From Calamus simplicifolius (Eukaryota > Streptophyta > Magnoliopsida > Arecales > Arecaceae): a stretch of 64,000 nucleotides of DNA. How positions within the stretch are numbered: position 1 is the first letter of the stretch; each line of letters starts with the position of its first letter. The translations under genes were made by a program, and so were the position numbers. The stretch is from positions 434,001 to 498,000 of the forward strand of contig UESW01004821.1 of NCBI GenBank assembly GCA_900491605.1. Direction: 5' to 3'. Positions 46,390-56,580 of this stretch are shown in pieces. A model generated the notes under the pieces. That model searched no databases. It had not been told where the DNA came from and saw only the letters and a list, made by a program, of their open reading frames with translations.

Positions 46390-49340
46390 CTATGTGTTTG
46401 TTCTTGAATGTTGAATTGGATTTTTAGTTAAATTGATTGCACTTGTGTTATCACATTTTATGGGTGTCTTATTAAGTGTGATACCATAGTCTTCAAGTTG
46501 TCGCTTAATCCATAGGATTTGCGCACAGCAACTTCCAGCTGCTACATATTCAGCTTCAGTAGTTGATAATGCAACTGAATTTTGCTTTTTGCTAAACCAT
46601 GAGATTAAGTTACTTCCTAAGAATTGGCATGCACCACTTGTGCTTTTTCTATCTAACTTACATCCAGCATAATCAGAATCTGTATGCAATTAGATTTAAT
46701 GTGGAGTCTCTAGAATACCATAAACCTACATTTTTTGTTCACTTAATATCTTAGTATTCTTTTAACAGCTATTAAATGTGATTCTTTAGGTTCTGATTGA
46801 AATCTAGCACATAAACATACAGCAAACATAATATCTGGTCTACTTGCTGTTAAATAAAGAAGGGATCCGATTATACCTCGATAATATTTCTGATCAACCT
46901 TCTTACCTTCTTCATCTTTGTCCAGCTTGCATGAAGGACTCATTGGTGTTCCGAGGGGTTTCATTGATTCCATACCAAACTTCTTTAGTATTTCTCTTGT
47001 GTATTTTGTTTGGTTGATAAAGATTCCCTCTTTGCTTTGTTTGATCTGGAGTCCAAGGAAGAAGTTGAGTTCTCCCATCATGCTCATCTCGAATTCTCCC
47101 TGCATCAACTTGCAAATTCTTGACATAGAGAATCGTTAGTAGCACCAAAAATAATGTCATCAACGTATATTTGTACTACAAGTAAATCTTTACTTTTTCT
47201 TTTCAAAAACAAAGTTTTATCAACATTTCCTCTTGTAAAATCATTTTCAATTAAGAATTTACTTAACCTATCATACCAAGCTCTAGGTGCTTGTTTCAAA
47301 CCATATAAAGCTTTGTGCAATTTAAAAACGTGATTTGAAAATTCGTGATCTTCAAAACCTGGTGGTTGTTCTACATAAACTTCTTCATTTATAAATCCAT
47401 TTAAAAATGCGCTTTTAACATCCATTTGAAATAAGTTAAATTCATATGACATGCAAATGCAAGTAAAAGTCTAATGGCTTCTAATCTAGCTACAGGTGCA
47501 AAGGTTTCATCAAAATCAATACCTTCTTCTTGATTATATCCTTTAGCAACCAATCTAGCTTTGTTTCTAATTACTATGCCATTTTCATCTAGTTTATTTC
47601 TAAAAACCCATTTTGATCCTATTACTGAATGATTTTTAGGTCTTTCAACTAAGTCCAACATTATTTCTAGTAAATTGATTTAATTCTTCTTGCATTGCTA
47701 ACATCCAATTATTATCTTTTTCAGCTTCTTCAATAGTTTTAGGTTCAATTTGTGATACAAATGCAAGATGATTACTAATATTTCTCATGTATGATCTAGT
47801 TCTTATTCCTTGAGATGGATCACCTATAATCAATTCCTTAGGATGACTATGAGCATATCTCCAGTCTCTTGGAAGATCTATATCATTATGATCAATATTG
47901 ACATCATCGTCCTTATGTGAATCATCATCTTTAGCTTCTTGTTCATGATCAGAAGATACTTCAATATTAAGTTTTTCAAGATCTTTTTCAATTATGTTTG
48001 TATCTTCCTCATCATCAATCTTTTCAGAACTAGTTGCTAAAGATTCATCAAAAACTACATGAATGGATTCTTCAACTACTAAGGTTTTCTTGTTAAAGAT
48101 TCTATATGCTTTACTAGTTGTTGAATAACCTAGAAAAATTCCTTCATCAGATTTAGCATCAAATTTTCCTAAGTTGTTTTTACCATTATTATGAATGAAA
48201 CATTTACATCCAAATGCATGAAAGTATTTTATATTGGTTTTCTTTCATTCCATAATTCATAAGGTGTTTTCTTTAATATTGGTCTTATTAAAGCTCTATT
48301 TAAGATGTAACATGCTGTGTTAATGCTTCCGCCCAAAAATACTTTGGTAAGTTGCTTTCGCATAGCATGGTACGGGCCATGTCTTCTAGAGTCCTATTTT
48401 TCTTTCAACTACACCGTTTTGTTGTGGAGTCCTAGGGGCTGAAAATTATGATTAATTCCATTTTCAGTGCAAAAATTTTCAAATAAGTGATTTTCAAATT
48501 CAGTTCCATGATCACTTCTTAGAGATACTATGGTAGTGTTTTTCTCATTTGTGACTTTCTTGAAGAATTTCAGGAATATCGAGAAAGTCTCATCTTTGTG
48601 AGCTAAAAACATTACCCAAGTATATCTAGAATAATCATCTACAATCACTAGACCATATTTCTTTCCTCCTAGACTTGTGGTTCTAGTTGGTCCGAAAAGG
48701 TCCATGTGAAGTAGCTCTAAGGCCTAGAAGTTGAAACAACATTTTTAGATTTGAAAGAACTTCTAGTTTGTTTTCCAAATTGACATGCATCACATATTTT
48801 ATTATTTTCAAAATCTAGTTTAGGTAATCCTTTAACTAAATCCATTTTAATTAGTTTTGAAATAAGGTGTGTGCTTGCATGACCTAATCTACGATGCCAC
48901 AACCAACTAATTTCATTTATGTTAGCATTGTCAGCAATTAGGCAATGACTACTTCAGATAATTTGTCTAAGTCAACTAAGTACATTGCCATGTCTATAAC
49001 CAGTAAAAACAATGCTATCATCAATAGAATTAGTTACAGTGCATATAGAAGATTTAAATGAAACATTAAAGTTTTTATCACATAATTGGCTTATACTAAT
49101 TAGATTATGCTTCAAACCATCAACATAAAGTACATTATCAATAAATGTAGATGGAGTTATGCGAACTTTACCAAGGCCCATAATTTGACCTTTACCGTTA
49201 TCGCCAAACGTCACAACTCCACCTTTCTTTTCTTCTAGGGTGATGAATTCATCTTTGTCACCCGTCATATGTCTTGAGCAGCCACTATCAAGGTACCACT
49301 TTTTCTTTGATCTTTTGGCTACAAGACATTCCTGCAACAT
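46390..49340 (-). pseudogene. Sirevirus pol: protease - integrase - reverse transcriptase - RNase H
   Basis: Reading the minus strand: protease WYLDSGCSRHMTGD (49290, D-S-G intact); zinc region MWHRRLGHASTHLISKLIKM ... CDACQFGKQ (48900-48780); integrase MDLFGPTRTTSLGGKK, VIVDDYSRYTWV and SLRSDHGTEFENHLFENF (48705-48470). Reverse transcriptase follows with GSKWVFRNKLDENG, ARLVAKGYNQEEGIDF, FQMDVKSAFLNGFINEEVYV, LHKALYGLKQAPRAWYDRL and VQIYVDDIIFGATNDS (47620-47140). RNase H shows DSDYAGCKLDRKSTSG and STTEAEYVAAGSCCAQ (46680-46530). Frameshifts or stops occur near 48960, 48710, 48400, 47660, 47410, 47110 and 46690. Catalytic residues are otherwise present. Confidence 0.94.
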
Positions 49341-49866
49341 AATTTAAACTTTATGTTTAGGTACCCAAGCTTTCTTGGGTCCTTCATGGTTAGTAGCAAT
49401 AAAAATTGTTCCTTTCGGAACCCATTTTCTTTGCTTTAACATTTAACTTTTGTTATTACTTATTGTTTTGCATTCAAAGATTTATGTCCTTTTTCATTAC
49501 ATTTAAAACAAGTAATATTACTTTGGTTGGCTTTTACAAAAATATTTTTAAGATTTTTGTTTTCTAAATGTGTTATACCCTAAACCAGCTTTGTCAAAAA
49601 CAGCTTTTTGACTATCTAAAATCATGTTTAGTTTAGTTGAGCTTAGAGTAAATTTCTCAACAATGTCTTTATACTTTTTAACATCTTTCTTAAGAAATCA
49701 TTTTCATTAGAGATTGATTCTTTTTCTTTAATTAGATTTTATTTTCAGATTTTACAAATCAATCTTATGAAAAATCATTCTTTTCTTAAGAAGTTTTCTT
49801 TTATCTTTTAATCTTTAACTCAAGATTTAATTCATTTTTCTTTAATTAAATTTAAGTTTTCAGTTT

Positions 49867-51027
49867 TCAAGATTTGTGTTTCTTTTTCAAAGCTTTAAAA
49901 TCAATCATCAATTCATTGAAAGCTTCAAACATTTCATCAAATGTAAATTCATCATCGGGGGTTTCGGTACTTACCTCTGTCGTTGTCGTCCGCCATGAAG
50001 CAAATATTGCAACTTCTTTTTGTTCTTCTTCTTCGGAAGAAGACTCTTCACTGTCAGTCCAAGTTGCCATGTATGCCTTTTTCTTTTTCTTGTAGGTCTT
50101 AAGTAAAGGACATCATATCTAAAATGCCCTGGCTTTTTACACTCATAACATACTAAGGGCTCTTTCTCTTTGTCCTTTTCCTTTTTCTTTCTTTTCTTTT
50201 CTCCTTCCATTTTTGCTCCAAATTTCTTTTTGTGGAAGGGCCTCCTTCTTTCATAAACTTCTTGAATTTCTTGCAAGAGAGCAGTCTCATCATCATCATC
50301 CTCTTCATCATCGCTGCTGCTTCTTCCTTTTGCAGCTTTGAGGGCAATGGTTTCTTCTTTTTGACTCTCCTCAACATGTTGTTTCATTGAAGCTCATGGG
50401 TCATAGGATCCTAGAAGCTCCTCTAAGGTAGGATGTTGAGGTCTTTGGCTTCTTGGATGGCTGTCACTTTTGGCTTCCCACGATCTTGGAAGTGACCTAA
50501 GAATTTTGCGAACAAGCTCAGCATTAGTATAAACTTTTCCAAGACTTTTCAAACCATTCACAATATCAGTGAATCTAGTGAACATGCATGTGATGGTTTC
50601 AGTTTGTTCCATTGTAAACAATTCATATTTATGAACCAAAATATTTATCTTTGATTCTTTTACTTGGTTTGTTCCTTCATGTGTTATTTCCAACCTATCC
50701 CAAATTTCTTTTGCGGAATTACATGTTGAGATTCGGTTGAATTCATTTGAATCTAAGGAACAATATAAAATGTTAATGGCTTTAGCATTTAATTGTGCCA
50801 TTCTCCTATCATTATCATTCCAATCCCTTTCGGGCTTAGGAACAATAGTGCCATCAATAAGTGTGTGGGTACTAGGTCCATTTATTATTACTCCCCACAA
50901 TTCATATCAGAAGCTTGAATGAATATTCTCATTCTAGCTTTCCAATATGAATAGTTGGTTCCATTAAATAAAGGAGGTCTATTCGTAGAATGACCTTCAG
51001 CAAAACATGAACCACTTTGTGTTGCCA
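49867..51027 (-). pseudogene. Sirevirus gag, frameshifted
   Basis: The ATG at 51027 gives MATQSGSCFAEGHSTNRPPL and NGTNYSYWKARMRIFIQA, a standard copia gag start. A frameshift near 50905 leads to the main open segment (50900-50394: IVPKPERDWNDNDRRMAQLN, then EIWDRLEITHEGTNQVKESK). Next comes an acidic and Lys-rich stretch and the zinc knuckle CYECKKPGHFRYDV near 50160. It keeps CX2CX4H, but the final Cys position reads Val, apparently after a small deletion. A Glu/Ser-rich tail ends near 49867. Confidence 0.9.
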
Positions 51028-51073
51028 TAAGGATCTTTAGCCCTTGATCGTGAGATCAAATTCTAAATGAGCA

Positions 51074-51090
51074 CTTGCTCTGATACCAAT
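51074..51090 (-). promoter_or_regulatory. Primer-binding site of the Sirevirus (initiator tRNA-Met type)
   Basis: Minus-strand ATTGGTATCAGAGCAAG directly follows the 5' LTR. TGGTATCAGAGC is the same site as in the copia element at 11919. Confidence 0.92.
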
Positions 51091-53240
51091 TGTTGGCCCA
51101 GATGGCAACCCAAGAGGGGGGGGTGAATTGGGTTCTTAAAAATTTAAGACTTTTTAATATTTTAAATAGATTTACTCAAGATGTGCAAGTGAGGAAATTA
51201 ACTAAAAGCAATGCACAAACAGAAATATAAGAGAGATAGAGAAGAGACAAAAGAGCACGGCAAACACAAGATTTTATAGTGGTTCGGTGCAACCAACACC
51301 TACGTCCACTCCCAAGATTCACTTGGGTCCACACTATAATCTCCCTAGATTACAGCCGAGTTGTTTTACAAGCTCACAACTCAAACTTGTTGTTTTCCGG
51401 GATCACAACGAACCCAGCCGGTTTTACACGGGCTCACCAGCACAAAACCCTACACGTTTTTTTCACGGGCTCACAACTAACCCAACACAAGCACTCCGGC
51501 TTGCAACGAGGTATAATAACCTCCACTGATTCAATCCACTGATTGAATCAGCAAACAAAAAAAAGAGTTTAATAAAAAGCTCCCTTGAGCAAATATAAAT
51601 AAAGTATGAAAGGTTAGAAAAGCCTGATAAGATTGCAGATGGTTGTGGCTTTGGCTTTCTTCCTTCTCCTCTTTAACTCCTCTTGAAGTGTTGAATCAGG
51701 CCTCAGCAAGATTCTTGACCGTTTGAAAACTTTGGAGTTGAGATGAAGCTTTTTCTCCTTTTTTGAATGTTGAAAATCCTTGATTTGATCTTTGAAAAGC
51801 TTTTGGATTTTCTTTGACTTTGTGGATTGATGATCTGGAGCAGACGAAACTTTCTCTTTGATTTCACTCCTTTTGAATCACTCTATTTTGAACTAGAAGA
51901 TTTTTCCAATAAAGCTCTGTTTTTCCCTCTTTTTGAAAGATTCTCTCTTTTTGATTTTATTCTTTTTTGATTTGAAAAGAGCTCCTCTATTTATAGATTC
52001 TGCAAAATATATCCGTTAGAGACAAAGAAAAATAGCCGTTAATCAAAAAATTTGCCCAGATTTGTTGGAGTCGACTAATGCTTTTCCCGAGTCGGCTCGA
52101 GCTCGTTACCAAAAATAGAAATGTTTTAAAGTTAGGGGTCGACTCACCAAAAGTAAAGTGTCGACTCCTGAAAGTCGGGAGTCGACTCGTGAAAGGCTTG
52201 GGGTCGACTCGCGAAGTGCTCAGAAAAACACTCTTCTGGTGTCTGAGCGGAGTCGACTCGCACAGTCAAGGAGTCGGCTCGACAGAATCAGGGGTTGACT
52301 CGACAAATTTCGTGGGTCGACTCGACACAGATGACATTTCTGTACACTGAGGAGTCGACTCTGAAACTCAGGAGTCGGCTCCGGAACGTATCAAAAATCA
52401 GAAACTTTTCTGATTGACATTAAAATCGTTCCAGAATCATTTAATTCATTGTTTTGACTTGAGCATATCCGTTAGAGATAAAGAAAAATAGCCGTTAATC
52501 AAAAAACTAACCGTTGGAGCTGAGTTGGCATCCGTAAAAATTTTGCCCAGATTTGTTGGAGTCGACTCATGCTTTTCCCGAGTCGGCTCGAGCTCGTCTT
52601 ACCAAAAATAGAAATGTTTATAAAGATTAGGGGTCGACTCACCAAAAGTAAAGTGTCGACTCCAGAAAGTCGGAGTCGACTCGTGAAAGGCTTGGGGTCG
52701 ACTCGCGAAGTGCTCAGAAAAACACTCTTCTGGTGTCTGAGCGGAGTCGACTCGCACAGTCAAGGAGTCGGCTCGACAGAATCAGAGGTTGACTCGACAA
52801 ATTTCGTGGGTCGACTCGGCACAGATGTACATTTCTGTACACTGAGCGGAGTCGACTCTGAAACTCAGGAGTCGGCTCCGGAACGTATCAAAAATCAGAA
52901 ACTTTTCTGATTGACATTAAAATCGTTCCAGAATCATTTTAATTCATTGTTTTGACTTGAGTTCAATAAAATTGACATTAAGAATTGATTCATGAACTAT
53001 TCCAAAAACTCATTGATTAAAACATGAATTATAAAATTTCTTTTTGAAAGTTTAAACATTGAGCTTAAAGTTACTTTCAAAATTGATTAAAGTCAAACTT
53101 TAATATTTTCATTGATTGTTCAAAATAAATATATTGCTTATTTAAATAAACTCATATATCTTTTAATGAACTCAATGGCATTTAGTAATCATCAAAATTA
53201 AAAGGATTGGGTCATATAGTTTTTCAATAATCTTCCAACA
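51091..53240 (-). repeat. 5' LTR of the Sirevirus (2150 bp), with internal duplication
   Basis: Plus-strand ends match the left LTR. It is 427 bases longer because one segment is present twice (52009-52464 and 52465-52961). A minus-strand TATA box lies at 51987-51996. Many single-base indels separate it from the left LTR. Confidence 0.94.
52009..52961. repeat. Direct duplication inside the right Sirevirus LTR, including palindrome clusters
   Basis: Copy A (52009-52464) and copy B (52465-52961) both run from ATATCCGTTAGAGA to TTTTGACTTGAG. Copy A lacks about 37 bases present in copy B and in the left LTR, with the break at a run of A. Each copy carries its own cluster of GAGTCGACTC-like words. 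Confidence 0.93.
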
Positions 53241-53245
53241 ATTAT
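53241..53245 (+). repeat. Sirevirus target-site duplication, right copy (ATTAT)
   Basis: Identical to 42222-42226. Confidence 0.93.
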
Positions 53246-54245
53246 GTTGAATGAATACTTAGAAAAATAGATTAAGTGTTGACAATGGCTGCAGCAGGAA
53301 GACCCCCTCTGAGAAGGTTTGCGGCAAGGAGACCTCCTCTTGCTTAGTTTCTTTATCTTGATAGCAGATGTGCTAACTAAACTTTTACAGTAAGCCAGCT
53401 CAATGGGGCTTATTAAAAGCATAGGAAATTACTTGTGCTACTACGATATAAGGAGCTTATAGTTCGCAAATGACTCATATAATTTGATATTGTGAAGAGC
53501 GAAAGCTTAGTTACTATAAAAGTACTTTTACTAGCTTACAAGAATATTTTTACCTTTATAATCATTTCTATAAAAGTTCAATGATCTATATGAATGTAAA
53601 GGAGAGGACAATCCAAACGTATGCCACCACGCTTAACGGTAAGGAAGGAAATTTTTTTTTTTTACCTTGGGCTCTTGTTGCATGACCAAAGACTCCCCAA
53701 GCAATGTTAAAAGCCTCTTCTAGAAAAGCTCAAGAGGAGATTAGCTTCTTGAAAAGGTAGATTTCTTTTTATTGGGGGCAAATTGTGACCGATTAACTCG
53801 ATCCTCTTAACTTTTCCATCATACTTTATGTTAGTATTTAAATTATCTTACAAAATTGATAAATTAAGGAGAGCTTTCCTATGAAAAGAGAAGGAATCCG
53901 GCAGCAAATTTTACTGCCTTATCAATTGAGAGGCCAAACAAGGAGAAGTAAGAAGGAAAGCTACGCATTAAGAATCTCAAGAGCATGAATATAAGCCTTG
54001 TTAACCAAATAGGCCTAGAAGTTCTTTAAGGTAAAGAGACGATAACAATCCTTGGATAAATTAATATCTAAAGTCAATTATTCAACATGCTAATTTACTA
54101 TGAGAAGAAGGATCAAAATAAGGAAGGTATTTTCAATTTGGAAAGGTATCATCAAAGCTTATAGATGGATAGCGCCAACCCACTGAAGTATCTATTTAAG
54201 GAGTTATATAGGAGAGTTATTAAGAAGAATAGCTAAGTTGCCTCA
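53246..54245 (+). pseudogene. LINE ORF2, middle part (reverse transcriptase continues)
   Basis: Directly after the Sirevirus, translation gives EGLRQGDLLLLSFFILIADV (53310-53370), then KLLQ and SMGLIKSIGNYLCYYDIRSL, then FANDSYNLILC. This is the GLRQGDPLSP...FADD part of the LINE reverse transcriptase; the second catalytic Asp of F-A-D-D reads N-D here. It continues with FQFGKVSSKLIDG near 54140, matching the FWKGI region of LINE C-termini. Confidence 0.75.
54241..54245 (+). repeat. Solo LTR target-site duplication, left copy
   Basis: CCTCA here and CTTCA at 55323-55327; four of five bases match. Confidence 0.6.
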
Positions 54246-55322
54246 TGATAGCTGTCGTTGGTGGTCAAAAATAAAATGTACTTACTACTATAGCTAGTGG
54301 TCAATCGGGATCGTATCCTCGGGATCAAGGGCAATTATTTCATAAAAAAGAAAAAAAATTATATGTAGAGGATTATATTAAGAATAGCGGTTATTAAAAG
54401 ATAACAACTAATTAATTAACAAAATTCAAACAACAGAAGAAGCAACTAGGAATCCAAATCTACCATGTAAATAGGTTTTATCTTTTTTTTTTTAATGTTG
54501 CAATAGTATAATTTTTATAAATTTAAAATTAGAATAATTTATCTCTTATTAGGCACTGACTATATCAGGAGATCATGGCACGTCCGCTTAGAGTATAAAC
54601 TATCTAATAATTACAAGATGGGTCTAATCTATCATACTACAATCTGTCTCTCTTAGGCACGTACCGTATCCTAAGATTATGGTACGTCAATAGAGGATAC
54701 AGACCGTGTATGCTAGATCAAAACCTCGATTAGAAAAATAATTCAAAAATATAATAAAGAAGAGCATAATTTTTATTGCATAGAAATTAAGAACAAAAAA
54801 AAAGATAAACCTAATTACATGCTTTATCATCATTCCAAGCTGAAGGAATCTAGCCACGCATTGCTGCCATCAGCATTCCCTCCATAATTTTCTTTTCGCA
54901 TGCCTAAATACAATAATCTAAATAAAAAAAGAATAAAAAGAGCTTGTGGAAACTCCTCTCCTTCAACTACTGCGTGAGGTCTTTCTTTTATAGAGCTTGT
55001 TTAAGGCTTTCTCCTAGTCGAATTTGGAGTCAATCGGGCGCTCAAGATCGTTCAGATATCGTGAAAAAATTTATCAGCCATCCGTTCAACATCACCTGCC
55101 TTAGTTTGCACCAAAAATCATGCAAAATCATCTCTTTCTTTTTTTTGGCAAACCAAGTCCTGATTTGAGTGTCATCTGCATAATTGGACTCCAAAAATCA
55201 AGCTCTTTCCATCTATAGGCTCCTTTTCTACAAACATCCATAAAAAATATTAATTCTTGATAAATTCAAAGTAATTAATATTTATTTTAATAATTAAATA
55301 GGGATAATAAATAGACTTATCA
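54246..55322 (-). mobile_element. Solo LTR (1077 bp)
   Basis: The ends are TGATAGCTG and GACTTATCA, so TGATA...TATCA form short inverted repeats as LTRs do. A minus-strand TATA box (CTCTATAAAAG) near 54980-54990 suggests minus orientation. There is no coding sequence or second LTR. It lies in the LINE and the LINE frame resumes after it (KNS/VASIWNCKAQQGN across the junction). Such solo LTRs come from recombination between the two LTRs of a former element. Confidence 0.7.
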
Positions 55323-55327
55323 CTTCA

Positions 55328-55400
55328 ATATGGAATTGTAAAGCGCAACAAGGGAATATTAAGTTTTATGGGCTTCTTTCATATTCGCAACTATCTAACT
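55328..55400 (+). pseudogene. LINE ORF2, final fragment
   Basis: VASIWNCKAQQGNIKF can be read across the empty solo-LTR site. It resembles the WN(S/I)Q...W(D/N)(L/I)xFRR stretch near the C-terminus of plant LINE ORF2. It then runs into AT-rich sequence. Confidence 0.5.
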
Positions 55401-55720
55401 ATTTTTTTCATCAATTATCATTATATTATATTATTATAGCGATAATAATATAAAATTCTAACTATTAGTTAATAATTATATTATAATTATTGTTATGGTG
55501 AAATTATAAACTATAATATATTATATTATTTTATAATACATACTTATAATACAATTATAGTAATATTCTTATATAACATTTATAATAATGTAATGCAATA
55601 TTATAATTATTATATCATATCATTGTATATTGTAATGATATTTTAATATGATATGATATTATTATAATTATATATTATTATTATTATATTAAATATGGTT
55701 ATTTTTATATTTCAAACTTA
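55400..55720. repeat. AT-rich low-complexity region
   Basis: Almost only A and T, with irregular TAATAT / ATTATA words and no fixed period. No gene is possible here. Confidence 0.9.
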
Positions 55721-56400
55721 TGATCTTAAGTATAATAGTTTCTACTAAAAGACTTACTTAGTTTTGCTAAGTACTCTTTGACTTCTTTAAAGTACTTTTG
55801 TGACTTGAAAATACACTTTTGGACCTTCTAAAATATCTCTAAATAAGATCTAACTCTCTCAGTGACTATATTATTTAGTTTTTGCTAAGGTATTGGATGT
55901 TTATTTTAGAGATTCTAAAGGGATCATTCTAGTTTTATCAAAAATAATTTTATATCATTATTATTCTATCATGACAAACAAACACCAAATCCACTATTTA
56001 CTATTATAAAAGCTATGATAGTTATCGTTTAGCTCAAAATATTATGACTAATCCATTATTGATTATTATGATGCCTATAATGGTTATTATTTAGCTCTTA
56101 CAAAGTCCAAATTATAAATAAAATTTAGGCTAGCCTCAAACCCAAAGTTCTATCAGGCGGTGATTGTCTTGTAAATATTTTGAGTTGGCCTAGATCCTGA
56201 AGCTTTGTTTTTCTAATATTATTTATTAATAAAATTATATTACAGAAGAATACCACCTCGGATTCCCTTTCTCTGATGTTGTTTATGTAATAAAACCATA
56301 TTACTTTCCTGAGCTATATAATATAACCATTTCTTAAAAGTAATTAACAACAAAATTAATTAAAAAATAACTAAAAAATACAAATGAAAGTAACGGGAGG
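55721..56400. other. Upstream region of the microprotein gene, nothing recognised
   Basis: AT-rich without recognisable features. The composition changes sharply to GC-rich near 56395, where the promoter begins. Confidence 0.5.
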
Positions 56401-56412
56401 GCCGAAACCATC

Positions 56413-56469
56413 ATAACGGCCGTTATCTTAGACCGTGAGTCCGCAAAGACGCCCGCCTTGGGCCCCAAG
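56413..56469 (+). promoter_or_regulatory. Promoter elements: AACGG palindrome and site II
   Basis: ATAACGGCCGTTAT (56413-56426) is a perfect 14-base palindrome holding two opposed AACGG cores, the core of MYB/MSA-type sites. CTTGGGCCCCAAG (56457-56469) contains TGGGCC, a site II element bound by TCP factors. Such elements are common in plant genes for mitochondrial proteins. Both lie just upstream of the GC-rich leader exon. Confidence 0.5.
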
Positions 56470-56474
56470 CCAAG

Positions 56475-56580
56475 TTGATCCGTCGGCGCGCTCTCTCTTC
56501 GAGTCTCGCTCGCTCCGCACCATTGGCCTCCCCGCCTCCTCTTCTCCCCACTATCGTTCGATCGAAAGCACGAACAGTTG
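56475..56580 (+). other. Probable 5'-UTR exon of the microprotein gene
   Basis: A GC- and CT-rich stretch with no start codon in a long frame ends CGAACAGTTG|GTAAGC, a strong donor. The next good acceptor followed by a recognisable coding exon is at 62065. Linking this leader to that exon is inference; the intron would be about 5.5 kb. Confidence 0.45.

Larger units (their letters stand above)
42227..53240 (-). mobile_element. Ty1/copia retrotransposon, Sirevirus type, about 11 kb
   Basis: Coding runs on the minus strand, so the 5' LTR is on the right (51091-53240) and the 3' LTR on the left (42227-43949). In coding order: initiator-Met-type primer site, gag with a zinc knuckle, protease, integrase, reverse transcriptase, RNase H, an extra ORF, and a cluster of polypurine tracts. 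Size, extra ORF after pol and repeated polypurine tracts fit the Sirevirus genus. The target duplication ATTAT is perfect, but coding is broken by many frameshifts. Confidence 0.95.
39900..55400 (+). mobile_element. Second LINE, old, split by a Sirevirus and a solo LTR
   Basis: LINE sequence is present at about 39900-42226, 53246-54245 and 55328-55400. The tail of ORF1 (near 40046-40353) is followed by ORF2. Removing the two insertions and one copy of each target duplication restores a colinear order of LINE motifs. Both ends are uncertain, and stops are so frequent that the copy is clearly ancient. Confidence 0.75.

Noticed and set aside
54246..55322. DNA transposon with TGATA inverted ends
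   Set aside because: Only about six bases are inverted, flanks are 5 bp and there is a promoter-like TATA; a solo LTR explains this better.
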